Shown here: positions 1-12,900 of the stretch, one piece after another | Position numbering within the stretch: the first letter of the stretch is position 1 | Layout of the letters: every line of letters starts with the position of its first letter | Origin: Hondaea fermentalgiana | Taxonomy: Eukaryota; Sar; Bigyra; Thraustochytrida; Thraustochytriidae | Length of the DNA: 57,148 nucleotides | Direction: 5' to 3' | Assembly (NCBI GenBank): GCA_014084085.1 | Contig: NPFB01000170.1 | Span: forward strand, 72,549-129,696 | Notes under the pieces: generated by a model | Databases searched by the model: none | What the model saw: only the letters and a program-made list of their open reading frames with translations | What the model was told of the DNA's origin: nothing | Program-made: the position numbers and the translations under genes

Positions 1-791
1 GGCGGCGCCGGCGGCAGGGGCGGCGGCGGCACGCGCGACGGGCGGCGAGCGGGCAGCGGCGCGGCGAGGCGGAGTCTGTTTGGTTTGGTCTGCGCCGGTC
101 GAGGATACGTGTCCGCGTGACGGGGGGGTCCCCCGGTCATGGGTGGCTGGGAGCCAAGGGCGAGCATCCTTTTATGTAAAGTAAAGTTCGGGTTGACTCA
201 GGCCCACGGCGCGCACGGCGAGTTCATGGAGCTACGGCACAGCAATCAAGGCAAGCTTGGGCAAGAGCGCGAGAGCAAAGCGGGGTTTGATTTTAGTGCA
301 TGGTTTTCTGGTTCGAGGTGACTTTCGAGGCAAGCGAGGAAGAATCGTGACAGAAGGAGGGGATCGACGGGGACTGGCTTTGGAGAACGAGATAAGAAAG
401 AGAAGGGCTGCCTGCGCCAGGAATGGTTCCGGTATGGTCCCGCGCTTGCGCTTATGTGGTGCGTAGAAGGGACTGGGGAATCAGAATCTGACGGGAAAAG
501 ACGTAACTTTTCTTGTTGAGAAAAAGAAAAGAAATGGGGGGTAGGAAACAATTTGGTTGGCACAAGCAGACTTTGGCGAGCCGCTGCCGGCTGACTGCTG
601 GTTTCTTGACAAAAAGGAAAAGAAAAGAGGCAAAAGAATTCAACTCGAAATAAAGTTCTGAGAAAGAAGAAGAACAGGTTGATCGGCAAGAGAGCACATA
701 AAGGTACAGACAGCGAGCGAGTTCGATCGACCACAAAGGCGATCGCTCTCTCTATTTCGCAATGGAAGGGGATTCATAAATCTGTCCATGT
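1..791. other. Left-end intergenic DNA, no supported gene
   Basis: The first 60 bases are almost pure GGC/GCG. The rest is ordinary mixed sequence lying downstream of the minus-strand cyclophilin. Short open frames on both strands have low-complexity translations (runs of F, S and R) and match no family I recognise. It probably holds the cyclophilin 3' untranslated region. I see no RNA gene. Confidence 0.5.
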
Positions 792-1289
792 CTAGCGCAG
801 CTGTCCGCACTCAACGACGACCGTGCGAGCCTTTGGCTTGCCGTTCTGCGTGCCAACCGACTCGAGCGACTTGAGCACCTCGAGGCCCTTGATGACCTTG
901 CCAAAGACGGTATGCTTGCCGTTGAGCCATGAAGCCTCGTTGAAGCAAAGAAAGAACTGCGAGCCGTTCGTGTTGGGCCCTGCGTTCGCCATGGAAAGCA
1001 CACCGGGGCCGTCGTGCTTGAGCTTGAAGTTCTCATCGCGGAATGTCTCACCATAGATGGACTTGCCGCCAGTGCCATTGTAGCGCGTAAAGTCGCCACC
1101 CTGGGCCATGAATCCTGGAATGATACGGTGGAAGATGGACTGCCGGAACCCGAAGCCCTTCTCGCCCGTGCACAGGCATCGAAAGTTCTCCGCGGTCTTG
1201 GGGCACACGTCAGACCTCAGCTCGATCTCCACCCGGCCGGCATACTCGCTGCCAATCTCCACGTCGAAGAACACCACAGGGAGTCCCAT
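792..1289 (-). CDS. Cyclophilin-type peptidyl-prolyl cis-trans isomerase
   Basis: A complete single-domain cyclophilin of 165 residues, the usual length of the cytosolic A type. It interconverts cis and trans X-Pro bonds during protein folding. The active-site block is intact and falls on the classic cyclophilin A numbering: Arg55, Phe60 and Gln63 in [15 protein letters not shown], Phe113, Trp121 in the SWLNGKH segment and His126. Trp121 is the residue linked to cyclosporin binding. There is no signal peptide, targeting extension or extra domain, so a cytosolic or nuclear location is likely. The ATG has an A at -3 and the stop is TAG. The first residues (GLPVVFFDV) also resemble spliceosomal cyclophilin H, so the paralogue assignment is open. 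The gene diverges from the giant lipid-transfer gene. Confidence 0.96.
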   Translation of the reverse strand: MGLPVVFFDVEIGSEYAGRVEIELRSDVCPKTAENFRCLCTGEKGFGFRQSIFHRIIPGFMAQGGDFTRYNGTGGKSIYGETFRDENFKLKHDGPGVLSMANAGPNTNGSQFFLCFNEASWLNGKHTVFGKVIKGLEVLKSLESVGTQNGKPKARTVVVECGQLR

Positions 1290-1979
1290 CGTTCAACCGC
1301 GTGCTCGCTGCGCAAACTGCGACAGCGCTAGTCTCGATGCGCTCCTCTCGCTCCTCGCGACCGCGTCGCGAGCTCAACCGATCCCGCTCGCTCGTTGACT
1401 GGCTGCTCGACTTGGTTTGGTCTGAGCGGTTCTGCTCGTGCAGAGCTAGCTGCTGCAGCGCCACCGATTGCCGTGCGCGGCGGGCTCTCGCCATCGTAGA
1501 CTTCAACGTCGACACTGGTAGTGTTGACGCTGGAGTCACGGGGCCACCGACCCTGAAGAGCGCGACGAAGGGGGAGGGAGAAGTAGAACCGGGCTGGCCG
1601 CGCCGAGCTGGCCGCGCCGCCCGACGAGCGGCGCTCTTGCCCCCGCGGCTTCGGTGGCGTCGCTGCCTTGCCCGCCGACCGTCCGTCATTGCGCGAAGAG
1701 CCCCGGCGAAGCGGCGGCAAATTTAAAAAAAGGCCAAGTGGGCAAGAAAAGCGCAATCTTCAACCGGTTCGCTCGGTCGGGCGGGCGGTCGGTCGGTCGT
1801 TCTGCGCGCGAGCTAGGCCAGCGAGCGGCCCTGAGGAGGACCCAGGGCCGCGCGCTGGCAGCACCAAGGGAGATAAATCCTCTTTTGACTCTTGCAAGCA
1901 TACGTTCCGCACGCTCTACCTGCGCTTGCTTGATCTCGCAACAGCGACCGCGTAAATTTTATATCCGCGCAGAGGCAAT
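1290..1979. promoter_or_regulatory. Shared divergent upstream region of cyclophilin and BLTP1-like genes
   Basis: This 690 bp separates two start codons that face away from each other, so it must hold both promoters. An AT-rich stretch, TAAATTTTATAT, sits at about 1953-1964, only some 16-27 bases before the BLTP1 ATG. It could be a TATA-like element or a short AT-rich leader. The rest is GC-rich and has short GGTCGGGCGGGCGGTCGGTC-type repeats at about 1775-1800. The open frames here are low complexity and I do not support them as genes. Confidence 0.45.
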
Positions 1980-3898
1980 ATGGGATCTCTCTCTCGCGGC
2001 GGCAGCGGCGGCAAGATCGGTCACCTTCTTCTCCTAATCGCAGCTCTCTGCTTCACGCTGCAGAGCCGCGGTCAGAGCTCGTCTGATACCTGCGAAGACC
2101 TGGACATCTCAGCATGTCAGCTCAGCATGGCATGCGAGGTGTACAACACCAATGACGGCGGAACAGCTTGCCAAGCATCAAATGGAAGCAGTACTGATTC
2201 CGAGAGTGACTCTCCATGCGACGTCAAGCTCAATTACTCAATCGCATATCCGCACGGCTGTCCTGAATCGTGCGTTGTGCGAGATTTGCAGACGGGCGTG
2301 CAGATCTGCGACTCGCGCAACTTTTGGGATGAGCTTGGCGCCGTGTATTGGGGAGACTCGGGGCTCCCGATCGGATATCTTTTTTGGAATTTCATGCTTG
2401 GTTTTACGGTGATTCTCATCGTCCGCATCGCCCCTGCGATCACAGCTCGCGTGGTCTGTCGCGTCATCAATTTCTGGGTGCTTCGACCGAAGAAATCCGA
2501 ACCCTCTTCCTCTGCGTTACGTATAAGCTCCTTGCGAATCGCCCTTGTTGGTGGACGCGTCACCTTTGAGGAGCTCGAGTACGCCTCTGCAAATATGCAT
2601 CTTCGGATTGTTGAGGGCGGCATCTCTCTACTTTGGTGGCGATCCTCCGAGGGGATTTTGCACGATCCAGCTGCATTCTTTGCATCTGCAAAGACCAGCG
2701 AAACGCATGCCTCATCCACATCCTTTTCGTCCAAGTCAGGCCCACCCGCGTCTTCCGACGCATCCCGGATGAATGGTAAGCATTCGAAGGGAGGAAGCGG
2801 CGGCGGCGGCGGCGACGGTGGCGCGACCGGTACAAAGTCCGACCAGCGTGCAGCAGGCAAGATCAGGGTCGATGAACGCCCAGCTCGGCTCACAGGATTT
2901 GCTTCGGGCGTCGAACTCAGCATCTTCAATAATGTGGAGAAGTTCAACGCCATCGAAAAATTTGTATACAAGCATATGCCCATGTCAGCGCGAGAGGCCT
3001 CGACAACCAACCTGGATGCCATGGAGAGAGGTCTCGATGCGAACCATGCAGCAAAAGGCCGGTCATCTATGATGTCCACCGCCAAAGGAAGCGCGCAGGG
3101 CCGCGGCTGCTGCGCTACCTTCGTTGCCTTATTTTGCCGCTGCACGAGCGGCTTTGTTGCGTGTTGGTTCAGCCTCTACGCTTTCTTTCAACGATGCTGC
3201 CCTCGTTCACTTCGTCGATTAGGCACGGCAAGAGACAATGGCGGCCTGACTGACGGGGGCGTCCCTCGAGGCTCGGGAAATGTGGACGATTCGGAGGGTG
3301 ATGGGAGCACCTATGGTTTCTCGAGCGTCCAAACGGGCGGCAATGCGGAAGAGGCTGACCAGGCCAGCATCGGGTCGTCTTCATCGTCGGATTCACCGTG
3401 GTTTTACCAAGTGTTTCCTGTCTCCAAATTCGAGCTGTCCCAGTTTTGTATCTATGTCTCGGACCCGAGCATGCGGACAACGCTTGTCATGCACGCCGAG
3501 AAGGGTCTTGGTATTCATTACGTTGAAGACTCGACATGGGACACGGATTACTTCAAGGTTATTAGTAGACTGGTATGGACAGATACGCGCTTGCGTCTTG
3601 TCAAGAATGAGCAGTACGTTGGCGAAGAAGTCTTCGCGCTCCGCTCGCGCCAGATCTTAGAGGAAGACCCCCTGCTCGAGCGTGGTGGCCGCGCCGTCGT
3701 CACATTCTTTCGCGAGCTTTTTCCCTTTCCAGAGATCTCCATGGGTGACTATAGGGGTTCAAAGGTTCGGTCCGTCGAGCTTGAAGAGCCAGCCACACCT
3801 TCCTCGGAGGCCTCATCGCCTCTCGGCGCGCAAAGATCACCGCGTCCATCGCTCGTCGCTCGTGTAGCAAAGCCTCTCTATCGCTCAAGTTCCGACGA

Positions 3899-3936
<38 letters not shown>

Positions 3937-6900
3937 TGGATGACAGCATGAACACGGATGATAATCACGATCAAAGCTATAATCAAGGCGGCAGCCTCAG
4001 TGGTGACCAAATTGTCTCGAACGAGTCCTTCGTTAGCGATCCGGGTGACAAAAGAAGTAACGCAAGCTGGCGACGAAGTAAGCACAAACAAGACCAGGAG
4101 CAAGATCAAAATGGCGATGACCACGACACGAGTGCCATGAGTGGAAGCGGTGCACGGGCCCGGCACGACGCCAAGACATCCGCCTCATATGATGGAGACG
4201 GCATTGAGCTTTCCACACGCGGTACGGGTGCACGGAACAATAGCATTGATGATGTACGCATGAATTTGCCCAAGCCCATCAAAAGCTTCATTCGGGCGTC
4301 GAATGGGCTTCGCAGACCCTCGGGGAGTCGAGGCGGAATGTCCACGGCCTCCGGCTCTTCCAAAACAGCAAGTAGGACGGGGGGCGGCGGCTTGTCAAGA
4401 CCGAGTAGCTCCTCGTCAGCAAATTTTTATGCGGACAACGACGTCATCTTGCAACGCACAGAAGACGCTGAGGATGAGGCGAGCGCAAAGTATTACGGTA
4501 GTTATGACGAAGACGACGACGACGAAGAAGAAGAACAACAACAACAACGAGAAAGAGAAAGAGAAAGAGAGGACGACGATGACAAAGTCGGGAACAAAGA
4601 GGTCTACTTGATGGAAAGTGAGGCCTACTCGCGCACGTTGGAGGAGAACCGTAGATCCACGTTTGGCCCTTCAGCCCTGCTCTCTGGGCTGATTAATGCG
4701 AATTCAAATCATTCGCCGCGCGACTACGATTCGGAAACGTCTCTCGACGACGATGAATATACCGCAATGGGGCGCGACGGACTGACGCGAAGACCTCGTT
4801 ATGATGCTGCAGATTTTGGTGGAAACAGCCAACTCGCAGGCGCAAATTTGCATCCGCACTTGCGGAGCCGAGGTCGCAGAACGAGGTTCCAGGGCGAGGA
4901 CGATCAGCTTGCACAGTCTCGTCGTCGCCAGCGCCATCGACGTCGATTCCAACGAGGTGGTGCAACGAAACAGACCAGTGCCAAAAAGGCAATGCGTAAA
5001 GGCCGACAAAACGCGGCGGAGTCAGCCAAGGTCCAACTCGATGCTGGACCGGCAGAGCCTGACCTTCTCGTGACGGACAGGCTTGAGCTCGTGTACAAAT
5101 TTGACGTCCCAGGCCCCATCACACAGGAGCAGATTGAGGCCTTTGACGGAAAGCGGCAGCCCGAGTTCTCGTGCGAAATATTCCTCGGGTCTGCGCGCGA
5201 GGATTCCCATTCGATTCTGACGTATGGTCCGTGGGCAGATCAGGAACGCAGTCATTTCTTGCAGAGATTCTGGCCCATGGAGTATCAAGAGACACCCGTG
5301 TATCGACCTGAACATGTCGGCGAGCCACGCATTCCCTTATTCCTCGACGTTCGCGTGATGTTTCGAGGACGAGGCAGCGTTCGCATGCCCTATCGCGTGC
5401 GCAACACCGGCTGGTACGATGGGACCAAGGACGACGACGTTCCTTCGAATGTAAACGTGTGGTCGACGATCCAACAGCACATTGATGCATTTGCTCGCGC
5501 TTCTGAGATGGAGAACGAACAAAAGCATCGGGAAACCTCCTTTGCGGCATTTGCTGGTGGCGCTGGGCGTCTTGACAGCCTCGCGTCGACTGGGCTTGGC
5601 GCTGCGGAGCGCTCGCAAGATGTCTCTGAAGGGCGACTGCCACCCGGCCCGCCGCCTCCACCACCGCCACCTCTCCCTTCACACCTCCAACATCAGTATC
5701 AGTACGACCCCCACGCAGATGACAGTGCGCCTGCATCCCGTTTCCGTGGCCCGCGGAGATCGAGCCAATCGTCGTACTCGTCGCGCAATAGCATGTCCGT
5801 GCACGGATATCAACGCGCAGAGCGAGCATTGGCCTCCGGGTGGATCGTGCACATGCCTCCTGCGACACGAGTTTCGCTAGTGAAGACGAACGATGGAGAA
5901 GCGATCATGGCTTCTATCGCCAACTATCAAAGAGAGCTTTTGGAGGCCACCCACTTCATTGCTGCACCGGAAAATGAAGACGCTGTGGTCGTCAACATTG
6001 GCCCGCGGAACGACCCGGAAGCGTGGGCGTGTGAGCTTTGGAGCAAATATGCAGGACGCGAACGTGAGGTATCAACGCATTTGCGAACACTCTGTCCAAC
6101 GTATCCTCATTCCGCTCGGCTTGACGATCTCGCGCGCCATCTTCCGGTCTCGAGAGAGTTTGAAAACCGCGTCGTTGCGTTCATGTTTAGTATGCAAACC
6201 TCAAGCTCCCCTGCAGAGTCCCGATCGCGCGTGGTCGAGAACGTAGGGGCCGAGATGGAGCTCATTGAATTGCTCTCCGAAAGGTATGGTTTTGACCATC
6301 CTCAGCTTCAGGAGATGAGACGCGTCATTCGCGATGGTCTCGCTCGATTCCCGCAAGAGTACGAGGCGAATCTCAAGGTATTGTTTCCGCAGTCGGGGTC
6401 ATCGGCACTGGCTGGAACTGATCACGAGGAGTTTTCTTCCTCCGTGCACGAGGCTCACGCCTTTCAACGTGAGAGTGTCGACAGTAGCTTGTTTGGAGAC
6501 GAAACGGCTCGTGAGATTCCCTTTGGCAGCACAAGCCAGGAAGGGGTCGGCGCTGGCAACAACTTCAAGGTGAAGAAAGCCACCAGTAGCAGCAGCATCC
6601 AGTACAACGCACAGCATGCGATCAGCAAGGGGACTGAACTCGGTCATGCATCTCAGTGCAACGGTCCATTGTCTTTTGCGAGCGCGCACGGCGTCGCGTG
6701 CGGTTGGCTCGATCTGGACATTGCTGTAGGGTCCGATGTGGTCATGAGTCTCCCCCTCGTGTCTCGGAGCGAGTCCGGGTACGAAACGATTATCGATACA
6801 ACGCTGATAAAACCGGAGCTGCGATCATCTGTGACACAATCAGAGATTCTCCGAAGCATGGAGTACAAGATGCGCACAAGCATCCACTACTCAAACCAAT

Positions 6901-9900
6901 GGAATGGCCATCAGCTCTGGTCCTTCAACCAGAGCATGAAGCGCTCCGAAGTTCATTTCGTCCGCGAACACGTGAATTGTTTCATGGATCTCGTGAGCGA
7001 CTGGACATCCATGCCGCGCTCTGAGGCTGATGACAAACTCGAGTTCTTCACGCCGATCACTTACAGCATCCAAGCTGATATTGACCGCGTCAATCTCGTG
7101 CTCAACGTGAATGAAGACAATGTCATTGGTACACTCACTGATGATACTTACAATCATATTGTCGACGTAGATGTCCCACGGGTCCAGTTTCGGTCCGAGA
7201 TGCAAACCGTAGAATTTGAGGCTGCCCGAGAGGAGATTTCCTGGACCTTGAGCTTTGAGAACGTCAAGGCCGCAAACACGTGGGCCTCGACGTGTGCGGC
7301 TACGCTGCGTCTCCCGGATGACCATCCGCGACGCCAAATTGTCCATCCGCGGCCTGCCATGTCCGAAAGCAAAGTGCCGTGGCGGAATCCAAGGTTCTTG
7401 ACATTCGATCGCCTTGAAATCGAGGGTCGCTACATTTACCACAACGAGATTGCCGACCACACCGACCTGCTCAAGGTGGATTTGCATTTCCTGCGGCCCA
7501 AGCTTCTCGCTCTGCCTGAGGCCGTCGACGCGATTGCAAACTTTCAGGCAAACTACTTTGGTTCGGCCATGTTTTTGACAACCCCAGACGACTTTGCGGC
7601 TTGCGGGAACAAGAATTTGCGGTCACGCGTTGCATTTCAGACGTGGACCCTCGCAAACAATGTGATCTCGCGACCGCCCGCGAACGAATTCGAGCTGCGC
7701 TTTGGACTGCACATCAATGAGGGCACCGTGCAGCTGCCCATTTGCCTGCAGCCCTGCCTCAATGCCCAGGGTGACCTTCAGGACGCGGACCACAGCACGG
7801 TATCGTTGACCACGACAAAGACTGTTCTCGACATGCGTATGAACTATGATCGCTTTCTAGACATGGATCTGCGACTCGACCAAGTGCGCTTGCAATGTCC
7901 GTCTTCGCAAGCGTTAGGGACCGCCCAGATGCCAACAGAATCGAACCCGGGCATCTCCACGTCCGTCAACGCAGCCGCTGCAAATGTTGAAATGCTTGTC
8001 ACGGCCGCCTCGGAGCGCCCTGGATCTGCCCCGCGTGCACATGAGAATCACAGCGGGCACTCTGCGGAGCACGATGACCATGGCCGCTTTCATGGTAGCT
8101 ATGAGTCGTATACGTGGGACGATGCTCATTTGGCCTCACCGGGAAATGGGGTAAGCAGTGATCTGGGTCACTCGTCGAGCATGTTTTTCCATTCCACGGC
8201 GTATCCCGTGTCACCCATATCCCACGTGGCACTCGGGCATACAATCACTTCACCCTACTCTCCTCCGGGTGGCGATCATGCCTTTGTGCATAGTCACGGC
8301 GGAGATGAGCACGGATACTTGGGGGGGCATACAAGCAAACTCAGACGCCACCGTCTGCCCGGCAAGGCGTCCACCGGGTCTTACCCGTATCCTCGCTTTT
8401 TGGAGCCCCGCGCTGCAAGCTCAAAGCAGCGCCAGCGTAAACGGCCTGTGCGCGAGAACGCCCTTGGGAACTCGCTTCAAGGCCATCTACTCTGGGACGG
8501 GGGGTCATACAGCATCAAGTGGCTGTATGGACGCAATGAGAATATTAGCATGGCCCCTCTGGTGGCCTACAGTTCTGCCATGAAGGCAAACTTTGGCAAG
8601 CTGAGAGGCGATCTCCAAATGGCCCAGATGCACGCCGTGTATGATGCGGCAGACAGCTTTTTAAAAGGGTCCGCTCGCCTTAATTCCTCTGATCGCGCTC
8701 TTGGCGGAGCCAAGTCCTTTCTTCGGGCAGGCGCACTGCTATGCAACCCTCGGATGATCTGGACCCGCATCGTGCAGAGCAAGCCGAGCTACTTGATCCG
8801 CGTTGATCTCGATCAAGTGTCGTACCTTCCCACCATACTTAAATCAAGCGCAAGTCACTCAAGGTCTGCAAAAGCAAGCGGGGCTGTCTTTGCTCAGATA
8901 GAGTGCAATGGCCAAATTTTTCGCGCTCCTGCAAGATCTGGTGACAAGCAAGCGTTTGCATGGAATTATCAGTGCGTTTTCTTCTCATCTACCTTGGATG
9001 TCGAGGTCAAGATTCTTTTCTTCGAAGAAGTTTATGGTCGCCAACAACTCGTGGGAAAAGTCATTTTGGACCCTCCGTTGACCACAAGTCCATCGCGAGA
9101 GGGAATATTTTCGTCTTCCGCTTCTCTTGGGCAAGAGGGTGTACCCAGAGAACTAGAGTTTGAGGACATCGTGCAATGTCTCGGTAACCCTTACGAGCTT
9201 TTTCAGGCGCGTGCGAAGCACAAGGGCAAGTCCAAGACCGCGTCAGCAAGGGCCTCGTTGGGTACTCAGTCCGGGTTGTTTGTTCAGATGAAATCTGCTA
9301 AAGTAGATATCGACGCTACCGACGCTGACCCAGCTTATGCCAACGTGCGAAAGCTACAGACGGCTTCACACAAAAAGAAACCTCAGACGCGGACCTCAGC
9401 TGCCATGTTGGGATCTCACTCGTATGTGTACCCTGATCGCAAAGCGCAGAAGCGGAATGCAAAGGTCAAGGTAGGGGCGTCAGTTTTCTACATCCGAGAC
9501 GAAGTGCTCCGTAAAGTCACTCAGCACGACGCGAGTCTTCCCACAGACGAAGGAAATCCAAAAGCATACCGCTTTGCGTCTGCACGATGGAAGAATGTTC
9601 GCACCGTGCACGACACTGCGTCACCTGCGCGAGGTACATCTGCCGAGTGGTTTGGCTCGGTACCTGGGCTTCGGCGCCATGCTTCCGTATCGAGCGTGAA
9701 TGCTGGCGGGCTCGCCTCTCGCTTGGATGGCCAAGGTGGCGAAGCGCCTATGGAGAGTGCTGCAAGCGCGATCTCGGCCGCTCTCGCGGCGGAGCTCGAC
9801 TCAAATGCAGAGGCGGGGTCGCTTCTGGATCTAGGCTATGAAGACTATCCGTCTCACCTCGCAGTCTTTTCACGCAAGCTGGATCAGACCATCCTAGAGT

Positions 9901-12900
9901 CGCTCGTTGCGGAAGATGAGGTTCGTGGACACGAAAAGCTTTATCGGCGATCGACGACCTCTGTCGTGTGGGGCGGCGTCGATGTCGCGCTCTGGGCACC
10001 CTCTGGGAAAAGTCTCGTATCCCTGGTGGTGTCCCCGTTTGAGATTCAGGGAGACTCGTTGATCGATTCGCAAAAGGCATGGTTCATCGAATCCCTTGAG
10101 GAAGTGAGCGTTGTGCTGCGGCAACTATCGCGAGTTGACAAATCGAGCACTCGCGGGAGCAAGAGCGGTGTCACAAAGCTTGCGTATGCGCAAAATCCAT
10201 CTTACGCGCGATATGTTGAATCGAGCATGTTTTACAATCCATATGGCTCAGGTTCGAGCACGGTTGATGACCTGCTGGACACTTGGGTCCAGGTTGGTAA
10301 AGTGGAGGGCGCGGCCAAAATCTGCCTTGAAGGCCGGATCCCGAGCCTTGAGGTGGAGGCGAGCGAGCAAGAGTTCTTCTGGGACACGTACAACCGTGCG
10401 CGAGAGGAGCAGGTGCGCCAGTTCAACGACGTCACTGCAAGCCTTGTCTTGCCGCCCGAGTCGCATCTTCTCAAGGTCAGTTACAAGTATGGCTTGCAGC
10501 TCTGCGGATTCAACTACATGCTTCCTTCCTCGGGGCCATTGCATCGTCGTCACAGCTTTGCGCAAAGCGGTTCCTCGGGCTCGGACGTAGCCGCCGATGA
10601 GGGCCCCCTTGCTCTCGATGGAGATGACGACGACGACGACGACGACGACCTGGCGCTGAGCGAGTTTTCCGCAAGCGACCATTTTAGTCCTTCTGGCGCG
10701 TTGGATACACCAGAATACGCTCTTGGCGCACGCGACCAGCCCGTGTTCGACGCAGGAGCCGGGAATGGGGCAAAGCATGAAGGGAGTCTTGGCCATGAAC
10801 TGGACGCTGGCTATCGCGATAACCCCGACGGCTTTTTCTCGCCCCCTGACCTGCATTCGGACGAAAATAGCTCGTTCCGTTCGGCGCGGTCGAGCTGGCA
10901 CTCCGCGTGCTCCTCAGTATCTGCAACGGACGCCGAGGGCGGGCAGGCTGGAGAAGCGGGACTTTTTGCGAATCGAGTGGGCCGCGCGGCCTCATCCGTT
11001 TCTTCAGTTTCATCATCCTCGGACTCTCTCACCTCCACTTCTTCGTCGGGCTCCTCGCTCTCCTCGGATTCGGACTCAGATTCAGGTTCGGACTCGTCCA
11101 CGACGTCTTCGTCATCATCTTCGTCCGGATCGCTATCCTCGTCGGCGTCGTCACCGACGCCTATGCCTCAGGACCCGGTGTCTTCGGGTCACGAAGAGCG
11201 TTTTGCGGAAACGCAACGTGGAGGTACAACCAAGCGCGGCGATAGTGGGTACATTTCGTCTTCCGAGGACTCGAGTAGCGACAGCGAGGACTCGAGTATG
11301 GACAGCAGAAGCTATTACGAACGGCGTGGTTTGGATCCTGGCAGCGGGGACGCGGCACCTGCGCTCTTTGTCTCGTCCGATATCAGGTCGTACACGACTT
11401 CGACGCGCGTATCGAATCAGGTTGAGGTCGCCAACCTTGTTCCTTATCTGGAGCATTTCGACCTTGAAACAACCCAGTTTTCGGCGCATGAGTTTCCCGC
11501 ACCTCACGTGGGGACCCGAAGTCATCCGTTCAATGCCACGAGCTCCTTTGCGCAAGGGGTCCCGGCTAATGTCGGGGAGTCTCACGTGCAGTACACCTCG
11601 ATCCGATCGCTTGGGGGCGGCCCTTTTCTCGTGTCGGTGGATCAGGATGATCGCGATCAGCTGAAGGGGCAAATGGGGAAAGGAAAAGAGAATGCGCATG
11701 ATCGTCAACATGGGAAGAAAAACGACGCGAATGTGGATGTGGATGTGGATGTGGATGCGGATGCGGAACGCGCGTCGCCTACCGGGCGGGATGCGATGCA
11801 TTCGCAGATTCTCAAGATCGAGGCAGGGCGTATTATCGACGTCTTTGTCACGCCTCAGGCCGCGCGCGAACTTGAGCAGGCCTTGCTTGCGTACTACCCG
11901 GTAGCCCCCAACATGGATCAGTTGCTCAACTTTTTCGAGACGCTGTACATGCCGAGCCCAAGTGGTGCTTCGAATGCGTCGCAAGGGCCTGATGTTGGTG
12001 TGGTATCCTCTTCTCTTCGCGCAAGCGTTCAAATTCAAGGCATCAATTTGCGCATGCTTCATACAAGCGTTCCACTCACAGAGCGAAACAGGTCGAGTGG
12101 ACGTTCGCGACGTGGCTCACGCGCCACCCATCATGACAATGACACGCGGGATGAGCGCCAGGGACATACGAGATCATCAAAGGCAGGTCCTGAGCTGCAC
12201 GCCTCGCACGACAGGCATCATAGTGGCAATGGGTCTGAAAAGGACGCATCGGCAGATGCACGACGCATTTATGGCGATCATCATCAGCGGTCAAGTCCGA
12301 AGAGACGGACGCGCCACACGCGGGAGAAACCAGTTCCCTACTTGTTGCAGTCATGCTGTAGAAAGCTTTCGATCACGATTGAACAGCAAGTCGGTCACAC
12401 TGTCCCGACCGACAGCGAGAATGCGGGTGCAGCCCATTTGGCGAGTGAGGTGGCACCTTCCTCCAACGATGATGGCGCAGCGGCCGGAGGAAGAGGAGGA
12501 GGAGGAGGGAATAGTGGAGGCGGAGGAGACGCTGCTCCGTCGGGCTCTAACGACGGCTTAGCCGCGAAAGATTCACTACAGAGTGTGTCCTTTGCCCTTT
12601 ACGACTTTGAGGTGCGCTTGGGTATCGTCGGAGCAACGATCGATGGTGAGCATGAAGAGGGAGGGCGCGAACCAAGTCCATTGTTTTTGCGAGACGTTTG
12701 CAATGTGGCCTCTTTTGGGGTTCGAGAGCTGCGTGCGAACGGGTACATGCGGTCGCCCCACTATGAGCTCGAAAAGGGCGTCTGGAGCAAGGCAGACAGC
12801 GCATTTAATTTGCACTTGGATGTTCTGCGGCTCCAGTGTGGCAGCGATGCGATACATGCCATCTACAATACAACCTATGTGTGGATGCAAGCAGTTCAGG

